64,000 nucleotides of DNA from Rhypophila decipiens (taxonomy: Eukaryota; Ascomycota; Sordariomycetes; Sordariales; Naviculisporaceae). The stretch lies in NCBI GenBank assembly GCA_033297075.1, contig MU858236.1:1-64000 (forward strand), written 5' to 3'. Position numbers and translations under genes: made by a program. A model generated the notes under the pieces. That model searched no databases. It worked only from the letters and a program-made list of their open reading frames with translations, and was not told the DNA's origin. Shown here in pieces: positions 22,533 to 34,300 of the stretch (its first letter is position 1; each line of letters starts with the position of its first letter).

Positions 22533-23492
22533 GAGGGTTCATACGTACACAACCACTTTTTCATACGTACACAACATTCCCCGCATGGCAGCCGGCAAGA
22601 AAAAGAGCATTCCTACTCGCACATCCCCTCTTTACTGCTCTCACATCCCCCCTCCAGGGTTAGGGTTCAGACAACTGCTGGGCAGTTGCATGACAAGGGG
22701 GTGTTTTAACGCGTAAAAACACCAACTTTGATGATCGCTACCATGCCCCTCCCGCCCGCCCACCACACATGCCCCCATATATGGTGTTGAGGCTCGTCGT
22801 CGTTAACGAAGTGAAATCTCGTGATATTTTTTGTGGTGTTGAGGCATTGAGTACGTATTTAACGACGGCGATTACTGTGGTAATGACTTCGTCGTATTTG
22901 AGAATAGCGATTACTGCAGTGGCGATGACTTGGCGATGAGTTCTTCGTTGGGTACAGCAACTGTTGTTCTTGGTGAATTTTCAGTGCGGTGGTGGGCATG
23001 GGTGGTTACCATGAAAATGGGCTGTTTTACGGCGAAATGCGGGCTCTTTAATTGCCAGCTGCAATGTGGATCAATATGTGGGGAGGGATGTGAGAGCAGT
23101 AGATCTAAAAGGGGGATGTGCGAGTAGGAATGCTCTCGAATAGCCTTTTCCCTTACAATTAACCACCCTTTCATGGGTCCCAGCAATCAAGACAAAACCA
23201 ACAATACACCGGTACAACTACACCTCAAACAGTGATACGTTTAATTGGCGATGTGCTCGATTAACGGCAATGTGTTCAATTGGCGGCGATGTGTTCAATT
23301 GACGGCGATGTGTTCGATTGGCGATGTCTTCAATTGCGTTATGTTTGCGACTAATTGTGGTTATGGGTGTTGACCCCGGAAAACGACTTTTTGTACGGAA
23401 AAGTGGATCAAAAAAAGGTCAGCCGCCAGACACTTGGCAGGTCCAGATTGTTGTGTACGTATGAAAAAGCGGTTGTGTACGTATGAATCCTC
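22533..23492. mobile_element. Non-autonomous hAT-like DNA transposon (MITE-type), 960 bp
   Basis: The ends are 44-bp terminal inverted repeats with two mismatches (22533-22576 and 23449-23492). Each begins GAGGRTTCATACGTACACAA, and within each the motif TTCATACGTACACAAC occurs twice. The element is flanked by an exact 8-bp duplication TAATAATT. Nested inside is a second inverted repeat of about 50 bp (22605-22655 against 23082-23137; core GCATTCCTACTCGCACATCC). The interior has sub-terminal short repeats of GGCGATGTGTTCAATT type (23240-23340) and no transposase frame. An 8-bp duplication with short inverted repeats points to the hAT superfamily; class membership is inferred, as there is no enzyme to compare. 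It inserted about 30 bases beyond duplicated flank copy A. Confidence 0.78.
23240..23340. repeat. Short tandem repeats inside the hAT-like element
   Basis: Five or six degenerate copies of GGCGATGTGTTCAATT (about 16-19 bases) lie near the right end. Similar GGCGAT words occur at 22860-22945. Sub-terminal repeats of this kind can be transposase-binding sites in hAT elements. Confidence 0.6.
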
Positions 23493-23500
23493 TAATAATT
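23493..23500. repeat. Target-site duplication, right (TAATAATT)
   Basis: Exact partner of 22525-22532. Confidence 0.75.
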
Positions 23501-23545
23501 GGCCTAGCTAGGTAATAAATAGACTGACTGGATTAACTAGCTTCA

Positions 23546-23758
<213 letters not shown>

Positions 23759-23825
23759 TCAAGGCAGCATACCCCCCTTCCTGCTTGGGCTCAGATTAGC
23801 CCCCCATCCCTGGGAGCACATTTGG

Positions 23826-24650
23826 CTAAAGTGGTCGCAACTCATCGGCCGTGAACTTGGGAAGAGCAAGCATATGCCTTGCTCCACCAAAGTATCCCAT
23901 CTCCGTGCGGGCTTGCAATTGGGACGTATAGAGCGAATCCCATACTATGGAAGTGGAATCCCGCATTCCGTTTCGCACCATAGCCATGTGATATCCCTCA
24001 GATGTAGAATAGTCTTCGCGGGCGAGCTCGTTCAGAGCCGGCAGTATAACCGCCAAAAAGTATTGGAAAAAGATATCCTGATCAGAATAAAGATGCGCAT
24101 GGGTTCGGAGTGAATGCCGCATCACAGCCACCTCGATTGTCGCTTGCCGAAAGTTCTTCATCCCTAACTGCAAACCTTCAATCTTGTCTGTCATGGTCTC
24201 TAGGTCTGTCAAGCGATAATAGTGACCCTGAGACTGAGGGTCCTCCGAGAAGTCTTGGTCCATGTCTGCGGAATCCCCGGGCATGGCATCAGAGTCGAGG
24301 CAATCGTCGAGTTGCTGGGGTTGTTGCTGGAGTTGTTGCTGGGGTTGTTGTTGGGGTTGTTGCTGGGGTTGTTGTTGGGGTTGTTGTTGATCTGTGTCCG
24401 TTCGGCAGGCTCTGTGTCTGGGTTTTTTTTCTCTCGCTTGTTCTCGATCGAGACAATTGAGACACCTTTCAGACTCCTCTTTGAGGTCTTCAAGGGTCTT
24501 CTGGATGCTCTCGGATTGCCCTATCATCCAGTCAAGGATAGGGCGTGTGTGTCGAGATTGTATCCGGCGACGGATCTCCGGGACTAACATCCACTCAGGC
24601 AAGATCTCGTCCTCGTGGTCTTCGGTCTGGTCCTCGGCTCGGTCGGCCAT
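23826..24650 (-). CDS. Unknown protein with poly-Gln hinge, paralogue of the 21.4 kb gene
   Basis: 274 aa, single exon, no recognised family. The N-terminal part is acidic (DEILPEWMLVPEIRRR). Residues about 87-112 form a glutamine-rich run of QQQP units encoded by mixed CAA/CAG codons. The C-terminal half is helical, with IEVAVMRHSLRTHAHLY and LQARTEMGYFGGARHML. The second motif matches LRARQEMGYWLSENYL of the 21384-22151 gene, and the first matches its ADIAVMKAVLH. Length and layout are alike, and the immediate 5' flanks align too (a shared GGTTTGTGC.GTTG.TCGA block just upstream of the ATG). Poly-Gln length is likely variable between isolates. Function unknown. Confidence 0.6.
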   Translation of the reverse strand: MADRAEDQTEDHEDEILPEWMLVPEIRRRIQSRHTRPILDWMIGQSESIQKTLEDLKEESERCLNCLDREQAREKKPRHRACRTDTDQQQPQQQPQQQPQQQPQQQLQQQPQQLDDCLDSDAMPGDSADMDQDFSEDPQSQGHYYRLTDLETMTDKIEGLQLGMKNFRQATIEVAVMRHSLRTHAHLYSDQDIFFQYFLAVILPALNELAREDYSTSEGYHMAMVRNGMRDSTSIVWDSLYTSQLQARTEMGYFGGARHMLALPKFTADELRPL

Positions 24651-25295
24651 AGCTAGGATTTCTTTTGGTTTTATGGTTTGTGCTGTTGGTCGAGGAGAGA
24701 AGTGAGCAAGAAGAGAAATTGAGATGAGCTAGAAGGAGAGGAAAAAAGTGGGAAGAGAAAGGGAAGAGAGAGACTTTAAATGCCTTTCTTTCGCCGGCAC
24801 ATCCAAACAGATGACCGTATTTGAACTTTAAAACCCAGTTTTTGGTCCCATCGCACATCAAACTCAGAGTTTATTGCCAGCATAATTCTTGCATCTGAGA
24901 TTGAACTGCAGCTTCACGATTCTTTCCTTGAATTGGCATGGCACATGTGAACCATACTTTTGCCTGTGACGAGAATATGATGCACGGCATGAATCCTGGC
25001 TAATGCACAGGCAAGCCAATCTGGAAAAAAGGACCAGTGGAGGACCGATATGGTTGTGTTTTGCGCCTCACAGGTGAAAGTGACAACTGGCCTGATCAAA
25101 CTCTCTTTCTTGATAACTTTTGTCCTGATTTTAACCTTTCGTCCCCTGGAGAGAAATGCAAAACTTGGGACAAGAAGGACAGCAAATTTGGACTGCACTT
25201 GGTGATAGATTTGATGAGATGCTGACACAGAGCCTTGTAAGACATGATGCACGTGTTGACATTAGAGGCCGAATATGATGTTCAAGTACCATCTA
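24651..25295. other. 5' flank of the poly-Gln gene, with a ~525-bp insertion relative to its paralogue
   Basis: 24651-24770 aligns with the flank of the sister gene up to the block GAGAGAGAC. The similarity resumes at 25296 (GAGAAACGCATCAAA against GAGAAAGGCATCAAT). The roughly 525 bases between have no counterpart at the sister locus. They lack obvious terminal inverted repeats or coding frames. Confidence 0.5.
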
Positions 25296-25530
25296 GAGAA
25301 ACGCATCAAATTGGCATGTCTTTGACACGTCATTCCTTCGAAGGGAAAAGAAAGAAACAAGGAAATGAAAAAAAAAAAAAAGAAAAAAAAGAGTTCAGTG
25401 CGCAGCCACAATTCGAAGGCTGTCATGCAAGAGCAGATCTCCACCATTGGAACGGCTATCTACTAGAGTTTGAAGACTTCAGCTTCCCGCCCCTGCTTAC
25501 ATGAAATTGGCTTTCAACTCTCCACTGCCG
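25296..25530. repeat. Direct repeat copy B: 5' flank of the poly-Gln gene
   Basis: Counterpart of 22262-22502, with a poly-A-rich expansion at about 25368-25390. It ends about 18 bases before the stop codon of the membrane-protein gene to its right. Confidence 0.85.
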
Positions 25531-25547
25531 GAAAATCTCTCACTGTC

Positions 25548-27799
25548 TCATGATTCTTTCAGCCAACCCTTGCTTTCTTCAGACCAGGAGGAAACTTTAA
25601 TCCCCCATGCAGTCCTTTTTTGTTCTTTCAGTTTTCTCCAAGTCACGAGCCGGTCTTGTTGGATCCATACCTCTCTCTTCTTCCAGCCCCATCCACGCCT
25701 GGGTAGTCGTTCAACCAGCACCTCAAGCATCAGCCCTGAAACGACGATGAGCCCCCCGAGGGCAACGATCAACACCAAGCCCAAAACATTGAACGTCAAA
25801 TAATCCTCGCCAAGATGAAACTGCCCAACCTTTTGCAGCAAACAAGTGTTCTCATATATCCTCTCGAGTCCATCAAGCCTTGTAAGTGTTGCAGAGCCAT
25901 CCATCTCTTGTTCATCCCTGTGGATGAGATCTGCCGCTGGACCAGTGACATACTCCAGCAGCGCGAGCTGGAGCCGCACCATGCCGATACTGAACCAGTT
26001 GCTCACTTCGGCAGTCCACTGGTTGTCAGGCAACTGCACATTCACACCGTCAAACAGAGTTCGGCTCGCGAGGAGTGATTCTGCGTCTCTGCCCGCCACA
26101 GAGTAGGACATGTCTGTTGCCCGGATGGTGTGCAGGAATGTGTAGGTTATGCCACGCTGCATGTCGTTCAGCCCAATGTCTGCCATGGTGGGATAAAGGC
26201 GCATGATGCCAGCCCGTGAATTGAAAGGTGTGCAGCGCATTATCCCTTCGGGCCCAGGGTTTGGGTGGTTGCATATCTGATGTTGGTCTGCGCACGCCAC
26301 CACCGATGCGATGCTGTCGGGCAAGTAAACTGTTGCGGCATCGCCGGTGGTACCTGCCGGTCGATTGGCCGAAAACACGGGATCGTTTACCGGGCCGAGA
26401 TAGCCTATTTGGCCTGGGACGACAAGGAACAGTGCCACGTCGGCGTCGGGACGGGCAAGCTCGGGTTTAAGATTCTCCAGGCCGGACTTGCTCCTGTGTA
26501 CGATGCCAGGCTTATCAGTACTTGTCATGTTGAACCGTCCTTGTATGACGAATTTTGCGTGGACGGAAAATTGTTGGCCAGATGATCTTTAGATATTTAC
26601 CTGATTGTATATCCCGACGGAGACCGCTGAGCATACGTCGAGACCCGAAACGTGACTTCAATGGTGCTGTCATCACCCCCGTAGTAATACAATATCATTT
26701 CCTCGCCGGGTTCAATTCCACGTCTCCTTCCAACATGGCCAGGTTCATCCTCGATGAGTGGCGAGCAGACAGTCTTTCGTCGATACAGGATGCGCTGGTC
26801 TGGAGGTGTGTTGATCCCAAAGACGTCGTGCGAGTCGAGATACCCCGTGTCCATCCCGAATGCCGCACCAATTAGACACATCTTTTGTTCAAACGGGCAA
26901 GACGCGTTAGTGTCCGACTGCCAGGGAACCATTACAGTCGTGAACTGTCGGCAGAGAGGTGAGTTCGAGTAACTTGTTGAGTCATTCTGGCCGGCCGTCT
27001 GAGAAAAGGAGTGACAAGTCTGAATGTACTCATCCGCTGTTCTGGTCAAGCCGGCCTCGCGGGTGTTTATACGATGTGCCAGGGAGAATATCCTTTGCGT
27101 GTCACTGCTGTTTATGTCCATGTCGATGTAGTGTCCGCAGTTCGGGCTTGAGACCAAGACAGGGTAGTCGGCGCGGGCGATCTGAGATGAGAACAGGGCT
27201 GCGATGGGCCAGAGACTGAGGTTCAGCAGGGCGATTAGGATAATCGAGATTGCCCATGGCTGACTAACCGGCGACTGGGAATGGCTTTCTAAGGGGGCAG
27301 GGAATGATTGGGGCTGCCGCCAGGAGTGATAGAGCCTGGATATCAAAACCTTTGAGATTTGTGACGCAGCGTCAAAGGCCGACGAGTTGCGGAGTGTGAA
27401 TTGGATATCCTCGTTGTCAGCCATGGCCTTCCCGGGACTCGTGCTGGTTGAAGGGGGTGCACCTGTGGCATGGACCTCCTCGACACCAAATTCGGCACCT
27501 TGGTCGAGACTATCTCGATTTGCCGACACAGTGTGTCCAGATGCAGGGATAGCATAACTGGTACCACCACTGCCGGCAACCTCAGGGTGTTCGTGGCCAG
27601 CTTTGTCCTTCGGCCTCATCTGGTGGAGCACCAGCCTGCAAACTGACCAGGACTGGAGACCGCAGATTCCCACAAAGAGGGCGATAGCCGCGAGTAAGAT
27701 CTGGCCGCTCGAGGACGACAGAGTAACTCTCATGCCCAATACACTTCCATGTTCCCGGTCTGTCCATCTGCCTTTGTAAACTCCCGCTGCGGAAGACAT
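25548..27799 (-). CDS. Fungal membrane protein of unknown function, three TM segments
   Basis: CDS is complement(join(25548..26520,26601..27799)), 723 aa. The intron has a GTAAAT donor and its acceptor is best placed at ACATGACAAG, which joins GYTIS to TDKPGIVHRS in frame; this acceptor is inferred. Membrane segments are ILLAAIALFVGICGLQSW (near residue 35), AISIILIALLNLSLWPIAAL (about 190) and YLTFNVLGLVLIVALGGLIV (near the C-terminus). Between the last two lies a large domain with paired Cys (CGHYID, CHSFSQ, CRQFTT, CPFEQKMC) and N-glycosylation sites, so it is probably extracellular or lumenal. This plan is common in unnamed Sordariomycete proteins. An in-frame ATG at 27853 would add 18 residues. 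Expected at the plasma membrane. Confidence 0.65.
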
Positions 27800-27853
27800 T
27801 TTGAGCACCGAAGACGAGTGATGAACAGCAGAACAAGGGAGCTGATATGCCAA

Positions 27854-28494
27854 ACTCTCCGAGGAACTGTGTCTCTCTCCTTTTATGTTCTCGCAAACTG
27901 AAGGTCAGGACCATATATGTACTCGGAATTACGAGATCACAAAACACAAAGTGTCTAACTCGTCCTATATGTAGAAAACGCGCATTCGGGCCTCATCAGA
28001 AAAAGAAATAGGGGAACTATCCCTGCTTCAATACTTTATTATCAGCCGCTTTTGAGCCAAGGGGCTCTTTCTTATTTGGCTGGTTATCTGGCTTGGTATT
28101 GAACCAACGTCTCCTCAGCCGCAATATTTGACGTCATCCTGAGGTCTCGATTCGATACATTTCATAACTTCTCTGCATGCCAAGGTCAATGCCGAGATGT
28201 GGCTTGCCCTCGCAGAAGAATCTTTGGCTGAAAAGGAGATTTAATATCTTGGCAAGGGGCGATAAGCCTGGAACCACTGCCATAACCGTATCGCCGCTGA
28301 AATTGGCATATCACCTTACTGTTTCTTGCTTGCGATGAGCTTCGAAGAGAAAAGGGTAAAAGCCAGTGGCCTCAGAAACCAACACCAAGACAAATTATCG
28401 TACAAGAAGAAAAAAGGAAAAAAGGGGAAAAAGGAACATGCCACCGCCTAATAAAAGTGTGGTATGACTGGGCTTCAAAATTGTCAAAGAGATA
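27854..28494. other. Intergenic, no gene seen
   Basis: Promoter and leader of the membrane-protein gene, then a stretch ending in an A/G-rich segment (28400-28440) beside the 3' end of the tRNA. No coding frame is supported. Confidence 0.4.
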
Positions 28495-28584
28495 GGTCGT
28501 GCCCGGGTTCGAACCGGGGTTACTGGAAAGGTCATGAATCAACGCGTTCAAAATCCAGAGTGATAACCACTACACTACACAACC
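28495..28584 (-). tRNA. tRNA-Gln (anticodon UUG) with a short intron
   Basis: The minus strand starts GGTTGTGTAGTGTAGTGGTT and ends with CACGACC. The acceptor stem pairs 7 bp with one G-U. D-arm GTG/CAC, anticodon stem CTGGA/TCCAG and T-arm CCCGG-TTCGAAC-CCGGG are all present. The anticodon loop begins TTTTGA, giving anticodon TTG for CAA codons. About 19 bases (CGCGTTGATTCATGACCTT region) lie after position 37, the canonical site of nuclear tRNA introns. The 90-base gene gives a tRNA of about 71 nt after splicing, before CCA addition. Confidence 0.92.
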
Positions 28585-29088
28585 TTGTAATCCGACTGTG
28601 AGTTATCTGCAAACCAAGCTCTGAAAATGACGGTACCAGATTTTGGGGACAAGGAGAAAAGAATAAAGTTGGTTGTGGCTTGAACAGTTTTTGTGTTTTC
28701 TTAAACTGGTGCTTGCTGCTGTCGGTGCTGGCGCCACATGGACTTTGCTTTTTTTATTTTTCCGCCCGGCAGGACCTACTTTGGAGAAAAGAAAAGCACG
28801 TGATGGAGACATCTTTGGAGTTTTGAGCAAGATCTGTTCAGGTTACAGGGCACAGCCATTGTTTTAGTGACCTTTGACATAAACTACTGGGTCGCTTTGT
28901 CCAGTTGTAATTACGATTGAACTATTGCTGGAAATGAGAGTTACATGGTATGCGCATATTCTATAAACCAAACGTAGACAATGCAGATGCAACAAAGGAA
29001 TGTGAAGTGTAAGCAGTTATTGGTGCCCTTTCCAGAAAACATGCCCGACAGCCGAATCTGTGAACCTAGATAACCCGGCTACTACCCA
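28585..29088. other. Intergenic, no gene seen
   Basis: 5' flank of the tRNA gene and 3' flank of the small secreted-protein gene. No coding signal. Confidence 0.4.
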
Positions 29089-29621
29089 TTACGCCCAGTT
29101 GCAGACAGGGCCCTTCCCGTTGGAATAATTGTACTCTTTGCTAGTAGAGTCACCAATCTGAGTTGCGACGTTGATAGTTCCCAGCGAGAGCCGCTGGAAC
29201 AGGCCTGCATTTCCCATCACTACCGCGGTAATGGTTGCGGGTCCTTTGACTGAGCTGCTAAACGAGACGTTGGGGATGGTGAGGTTATACCCCTGACCCG
29301 CGAATTGGGCTATTGACGTGCGAAATATTAGGAATTTACTCGTGGAATCCGGGAGTTTCGTCGGTGAAAGATATACTACTTACCGAGATCAAAAGGACCG
29401 GCAAAGATGGAACCCATGTCGCCTGGGCCGTAGGGGTAGCTGGAGGGCTCTTGGATGCCGAACCAGACCATTGTCTCGCGGTATCCCTGGCCAATGGTCT
29501 GGTGGCCGGTGATGTTGAATTTCTGGCCGGATTTGATGATCTTGGGCACGCCTAGGTCCGCGATGAGGGCGTTGACAGCTGTGAAGCCGAAGACGGCGGA
29601 GAAGAGAGCAGAGGTGCGCAT
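29089..29621 (-). CDS. Small secreted protein, two exons
   Basis: CDS is complement(join(29089..29309,29384..29621)), 152 aa. The donor is GTAAGT and the acceptor GTCAATAG; splicing joins PFDLA to QFAGQGYNLT. The N-terminus MRTSALFSAVFGFTAVNALI is a signal peptide. The mature chain of about 130 aa has N-glycosylation sites (FNIT, YNLT), a single Cys near the C-terminus (GPVCNWA), and alternating hydrophobic strands (ITAVVMGNAGLFQRLSLGTI) that suggest a small beta-sandwich. It resembles a group of unnamed secreted fungal proteins often listed as effector candidates; no activity is known to me. The ATG lies about 94 bases downstream of a GATATAAG box on the minus strand. Confidence 0.75.
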
Positions 29622-30792
29622 GGTGAATTGTTTGAAGGTGAGATGGGAATTATCTGGTTGTTGTTGAAAGTCGGTGCTGAGAAGAATGTTGTGAATCGTG
29701 TCTGGGAAGAGTGTCTTATATCCTCGGTTTGAGAAGGATCAGTTGAAGGAAAGGATTTATGTTGTCGCCTGATGCTCCTATATCAAGGTCACCAATACGA
29801 CGTTGGGGCCACAAGTGTGGTGGAAGACAAAGAGTATTGTGACCTTTTCCACGTGCATGCGAGATTGCGTACAGAAAACATTCATGCCCGAGGTTCTCAT
29901 TCGTGAATTCGCAGTGGGCGGGCTCGCACTTTTGATGATATGGTCCTAATTGCTTACACGTTGCAATGCGGTGTCGAGCTAGAGGGGGCTGAGCCGCGCA
30001 CATCCTTGACCTCGACTCTCCAAGTCCGAGATGGTTGGTAACACCAGCAGACAAGAAGCATTAAGAAGCTGATTCAGCCACTTCAGGACCGAATGAGGCA
30101 AAAATGATTAGTGTGCCATGGATAAAATGTGCGGTTATCACCTTTGGGTTAATCTTCGTACTTCAAACAGCAATAAGTTTGGAGATATAACTAAACAGCA
30201 AGATACGACCGCCAGGCTGACTATTAGAGACTTTGCCCAAGATCCAAGCCAGAGAAGGTCCCAAATTCTTTTTCGATTTGCTGTGGATCAGGACTAATTC
30301 AAGACAATCGGACGCATGGACGGGAAGAATTCTATCAGGAGCGACGGTCAAGGTTGCCACTACAGCAGGTACCAAGGGGGCGATCTAGCTTAAGGTGGCC
30401 ACTTGATCCTTCAACTTAGGGGTGGGAGTTGGATCTTCAAAGCAACCTACAATGTTCACAGCATGAGCCAAAACCGAGGTTCGAAAAGAAGCCAAGGACG
30501 GGGCCTTCAAGTTGTCAAAACATCTGTTACGGGTTACTAGACAACCGAATGGGATCCACTGAAGGTTCGAAAAGGGCTAAATGGAGCAAAAGATCACATG
30601 GAATCAAGAAGCGATGAGTGAGATTTTAAAAGGAAAAAGGTCTGCAATACTTTTATAACACTAGTATGAGAAGCCACGAATGCCTTCGGCCACAACGCCT
30701 ACAACCCTGGAACGTCTCTCGTCTTGGTTTTGAGTTCATCAGACGAATGATCAAAGGTTTCTCAGCAGGACTCTGAATGAAGGAAGCCTAGC
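29622..30792. other. Intergenic, no gene seen
   Basis: Holds the upstream region of the small secreted-protein gene. Frames at 29716-30054 have no recognisable motif. Confidence 0.4.
29715..29722 (-). promoter_or_regulatory. TATA-like box (GATATAAG)
   Basis: The minus-strand GATATAAG is about 94 bases upstream of the ATG at 29621, a plausible distance for a fungal TATA element. Confidence 0.35.
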
Positions 30793-31377
30793 CTAGAATG
30801 TATGGTTGCGGGGACCTGGGTAGAACGCAGGGTTCTCCCTAACCGGCTTGTATTCTCGTGCTGAGATTCTCTCACGACGTCCGAGGGTGGAGGCAAAGAC
30901 CTGTGTTCCCTCCTCCTCAAAGCACACCAGCTGGCCGTTGTGGACGTGGACCCCCTCGTTCAGGTTGATGATGGGTGTCTCGATGGGTTGGACGATAGTA
31001 TTGTCTGGCCCGCTGCACTCGCACTGGAGGTTCAGCACGAAGGGGGAGGCGAGCTTTGTCGTACATTTGCTGCAGCCTGCTCTGGCAAACGCGCCGTTGT
31101 TCCTCCAGCTCAACTGCCCGTTGAAGTTGGTCAGACAGTGGTTGAGGTCCAGCTTGCTTGCCGTGTTCTTGTTTAGCGTCTTGGTATTGTCGTTGTAGCA
31201 CGAGGCGCAGAGGGAGATCTTGTCTGCCGCTAGGTCGGCTTGACTTGAGCACAGCTTGATGGTCTCGGGCGCGCACATGGAGACGAAGCCCCCGTGGATG
31301 TTCTTGGTGTCGGCCAAGACGGTACCGCTGAGGGCGGCGAGCCCGAAGAGGATTGGTGTGATGGTGCTGGCTATCAT
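30793..31377 (-). CDS. Secreted cyanovirin-N (CVNH) domain lectin-like protein
   Basis: 194 aa, single exon. A signal peptide (MIASTITPILFGLAALSGTVLA) is followed by a CVNH domain at about 28-150. The two-repeat pattern of the family is visible: SKLDLNHCLTNFNGQLSW and GCSKCTTK in one half, LNLQCEC and INLNEGVHVHNGQLVCFE in the other. Cys residues are C34, C43, C57, C60 and later pairs, consistent with disulphides in the secretory route. CVNH proteins bind high-mannose glycans; many fungal members are secreted or cytosolic and their biological targets are unclear. A 45-residue basic tail (LGRRERISAREYKPVREN) follows the domain and may be processed, as it contains RR sites. Confidence 0.85.
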   Translation of the reverse strand: MIASTITPILFGLAALSGTVLADTKNIHGGFVSMCAPETIKLCSSQADLAADKISLCASCYNDNTKTLNKNTASKLDLNHCLTNFNGQLSWRNNGAFARAGCSKCTTKLASPFVLNLQCECSGPDNTIVQPIETPIINLNEGVHVHNGQLVCFEEEGTQVFASTLGRRERISAREYKPVRENPAFYPGPRNHTF

Positions 31378-34300
31378 GTTTGCTGTTCTGTTCGGATGGT
31401 GAACAATCGTTCTATCTAGAAATCTGGATAGTTACGTGGAATATCTAGGTATAATACCGATGGTATGAAGGGGAAGGTGAGACCAAGTCGCGTTTTCGGA
31501 TCTGAGTTGTTCAAATACGTTCATTTGGGGCGTATTCAGCATCACAAGGGTCATTAATGAGCACTCAATGGACATTGCGATTCTGTTCCTTCTCGCCACC
31601 GTCAAGAATAACATCTTTGCTGGCTTCAGCATTCTCTTGGTTGCGCCGTTCGGCAAGTTCCGTCAGACCTTCCTTCTGAGTCTATTCTTTAATCCGTCAT
31701 ACTGTTACTGTACTGTATCCCACACATATGTCAAGGGACTCAAGGCACGATGGAACAACGAAGATGGTTCTTCATTGACTCGAGGGGTGTATGGTTGCCT
31801 CTCTTTCAGCACAACGTTACGGGACGACGGTACCTGAAAGTTCTTTGTCTGCTAACAATGGACTTTACCCCTGAATAACGTCTTGGACATCTATTTCTGA
31901 GGCTGTTTGCTGATAGAGGTCTCTTTGTCCTTTGTGATACAAGACGATTGTTCTGCCGGTCCTCACTTCGCGCAATCGCTAGCCATAGCGAGAACATAAC
32001 AGTCTGCTTCAAAGAACTTTGGGGACGAGGAATTTGCCTCCTTTCTTGGTTGAAAGTTTCACGCGACTAGAATGTGTTTCTTACCATGTTCTTCAACATG
32101 CGGATAACCCGAGAGCGTTCAAGATGCGAATGAAGATCCGAGTCAGCAAATATACGTATTACTCGCTCGATAGTACCAAAAAGTGACCCTCCAACTGTCT
32201 TCGATGGTCCTCGCCGTGCCGAAGCGCAGAACATGATTTCTCTATTAGCTTCTGTCGTCCTTCCCTTTCTACAATACTAGTATCAACATGCCACATCTGG
32301 TACAGTTCAGGATATCAGCCATGTTATTGAGCGTCTTGAAGAAGCTCAACTGTCACGAGTGAGCCATTGTGTTCCATAAACTGCCCTCGGGTAGTCTCGC
32401 AATCATGTACGTAAAAGTATCTTTTTTAAGCCCGGTCGCCATGGTATCAACACCCGAGTAGGAAGGTGATCAGTCGGGGTCATGGCCCACGATCGGTCGT
32501 CGTAACGGTGACCCAGCGCCCCGTATCAGTGCTTGCCATTGCGTCATTTCACAATGTTCTTGCTCGTTGCGAATATCCTCCCTGGCCTCTGGGCCATGTC
32601 AAGTGACTCCGACATCTTGATTCTTGGCTCGTGAGGTGCCATGGAACTTGGATCATATCCAGAGTCTATGGTAAGGGCTATGACCCCAAGCGTACGTGTA
32701 CGGTTTTGTGGTGATGTGACAGCAAACACCCAGGCATTCCAGACCCAACTTCTCGGGCCAGCCTATCTGTCTCAAAAAGAAGTCAACTAAACTCACATCC
32801 TCTTTCCAAGGGAGAATTGTAAGTTGTAACCAGGTTGTACCCCCACATTAGTCGTTGGTGGTGTCGTACTGTGGTCCGGGTTGCAGACCGGGACAACCAT
32901 ATATCACCTAACCCGTTCGAGAAATCCGGGAAGGTAGATCTCCGAGATGAACATCCAACCCTACGACTTTAGAACAAAAAGACGGTCAGTGGTCACACGG
33001 GCTCCCAGTCCAGTGCACGATCGTCCAAGACTTTGTCTAAGGAGCTAAATAGAGATGGAAGTACGGTAATACTACATCGGTGCTGGTGCTATACGTGTAT
33101 CCGTACCAACGGGGGAGGCACGTGCAACTCTCCCGCGCAGAAGACTATCAACCTGCTCAAACTCGTAGTAGTGTACGCTCAAGAGTTGGAACTGGCCCGG
33201 GATGTCCCTTGCAGAAGAAGCCCATGAGAAAATATACCTCGGCAACTAACAGTGTCTTGGCCATGAGAGTTTGGTACCATGCGGAGAGCGTGATATCGTT
33301 CTGAATCTGACCCGAGCCAAGTTCCAGCGGCCTCGAACCCCGCGGCTGTCTAGACTTGATTGAGATTGGTCATGTAGTAACTGGGGAAACTGGGCTGATT
33401 CGATGTCAGTCGGTAGTCAGGCTTACCCTGGTTACTAGGCTAGACGATGACGAACAGGTATACTATTGTAGGTTAAGTTAGCTCATGGTTTCCAGAGACC
33501 TTGAGTTAGGACAGAAGTCATGGCGCGGCGTATTTACCTTGTTCATTCACATATATTCCCTCTCCGGGCTCTTCCACATTTTTAGCTAACACATAACAGC
33601 CGATCTTGAGAGCCGGCTGCCCATGATGCACGTGTGATCCAGGGAATCGAACTATGGAGTTGTGGCTATGACCATCTAGGTATAAATAGGCGAACAGGGA
33701 CAACAAGCAGGTACGGGGTGGAGTTGATGTCTGCTAAGAGTTCAACGTAGGTGAGATAACCGAGTTAAACGTTCTCACTTATCCATGTGCACGTGTTGAC
33801 AAGTAGAGTCCCATCCCGCCGGGAGCTCCCGGCTCGTTTGGTTAACTAAGGTACACTTACGCAACTTATTTACAGTCCGGATCTCCTGCTCGTTGGGAGC
33901 CAGTTGCGATTTTGTTCGTTGGTAAGATACCCTAGGCTCGGGTCATATACCCAAGTAGGCCTCTGGTTACTTGACTAGGTCTTGAGATAAGAGACGTCTT
34001 TATGCAGGAAGTCACCTAAACGACTGAGCCACGGACCCAGATTCTGGAGAATCTGGTTAACCCGACAGATTGGTGGAATACGGGTCAGGCTTGTAGCTTT
34101 TCAGCGTACTCTGATAAGATAGGAACAGTTGGAAGGATATCATAGTTTATTTTTGGATCATCAACACCGATGAGTTGAAAGCACATCTCTTTCTCTGGAC
34201 CATAATGCCCCGTCGTGACCGAGGCAGTGTATTTTCTGCCCGACGCCCACGTTTTTGATGGGTGGTGTGTGAATGTCTTCCCGGGCCGCTCATTGAACTG

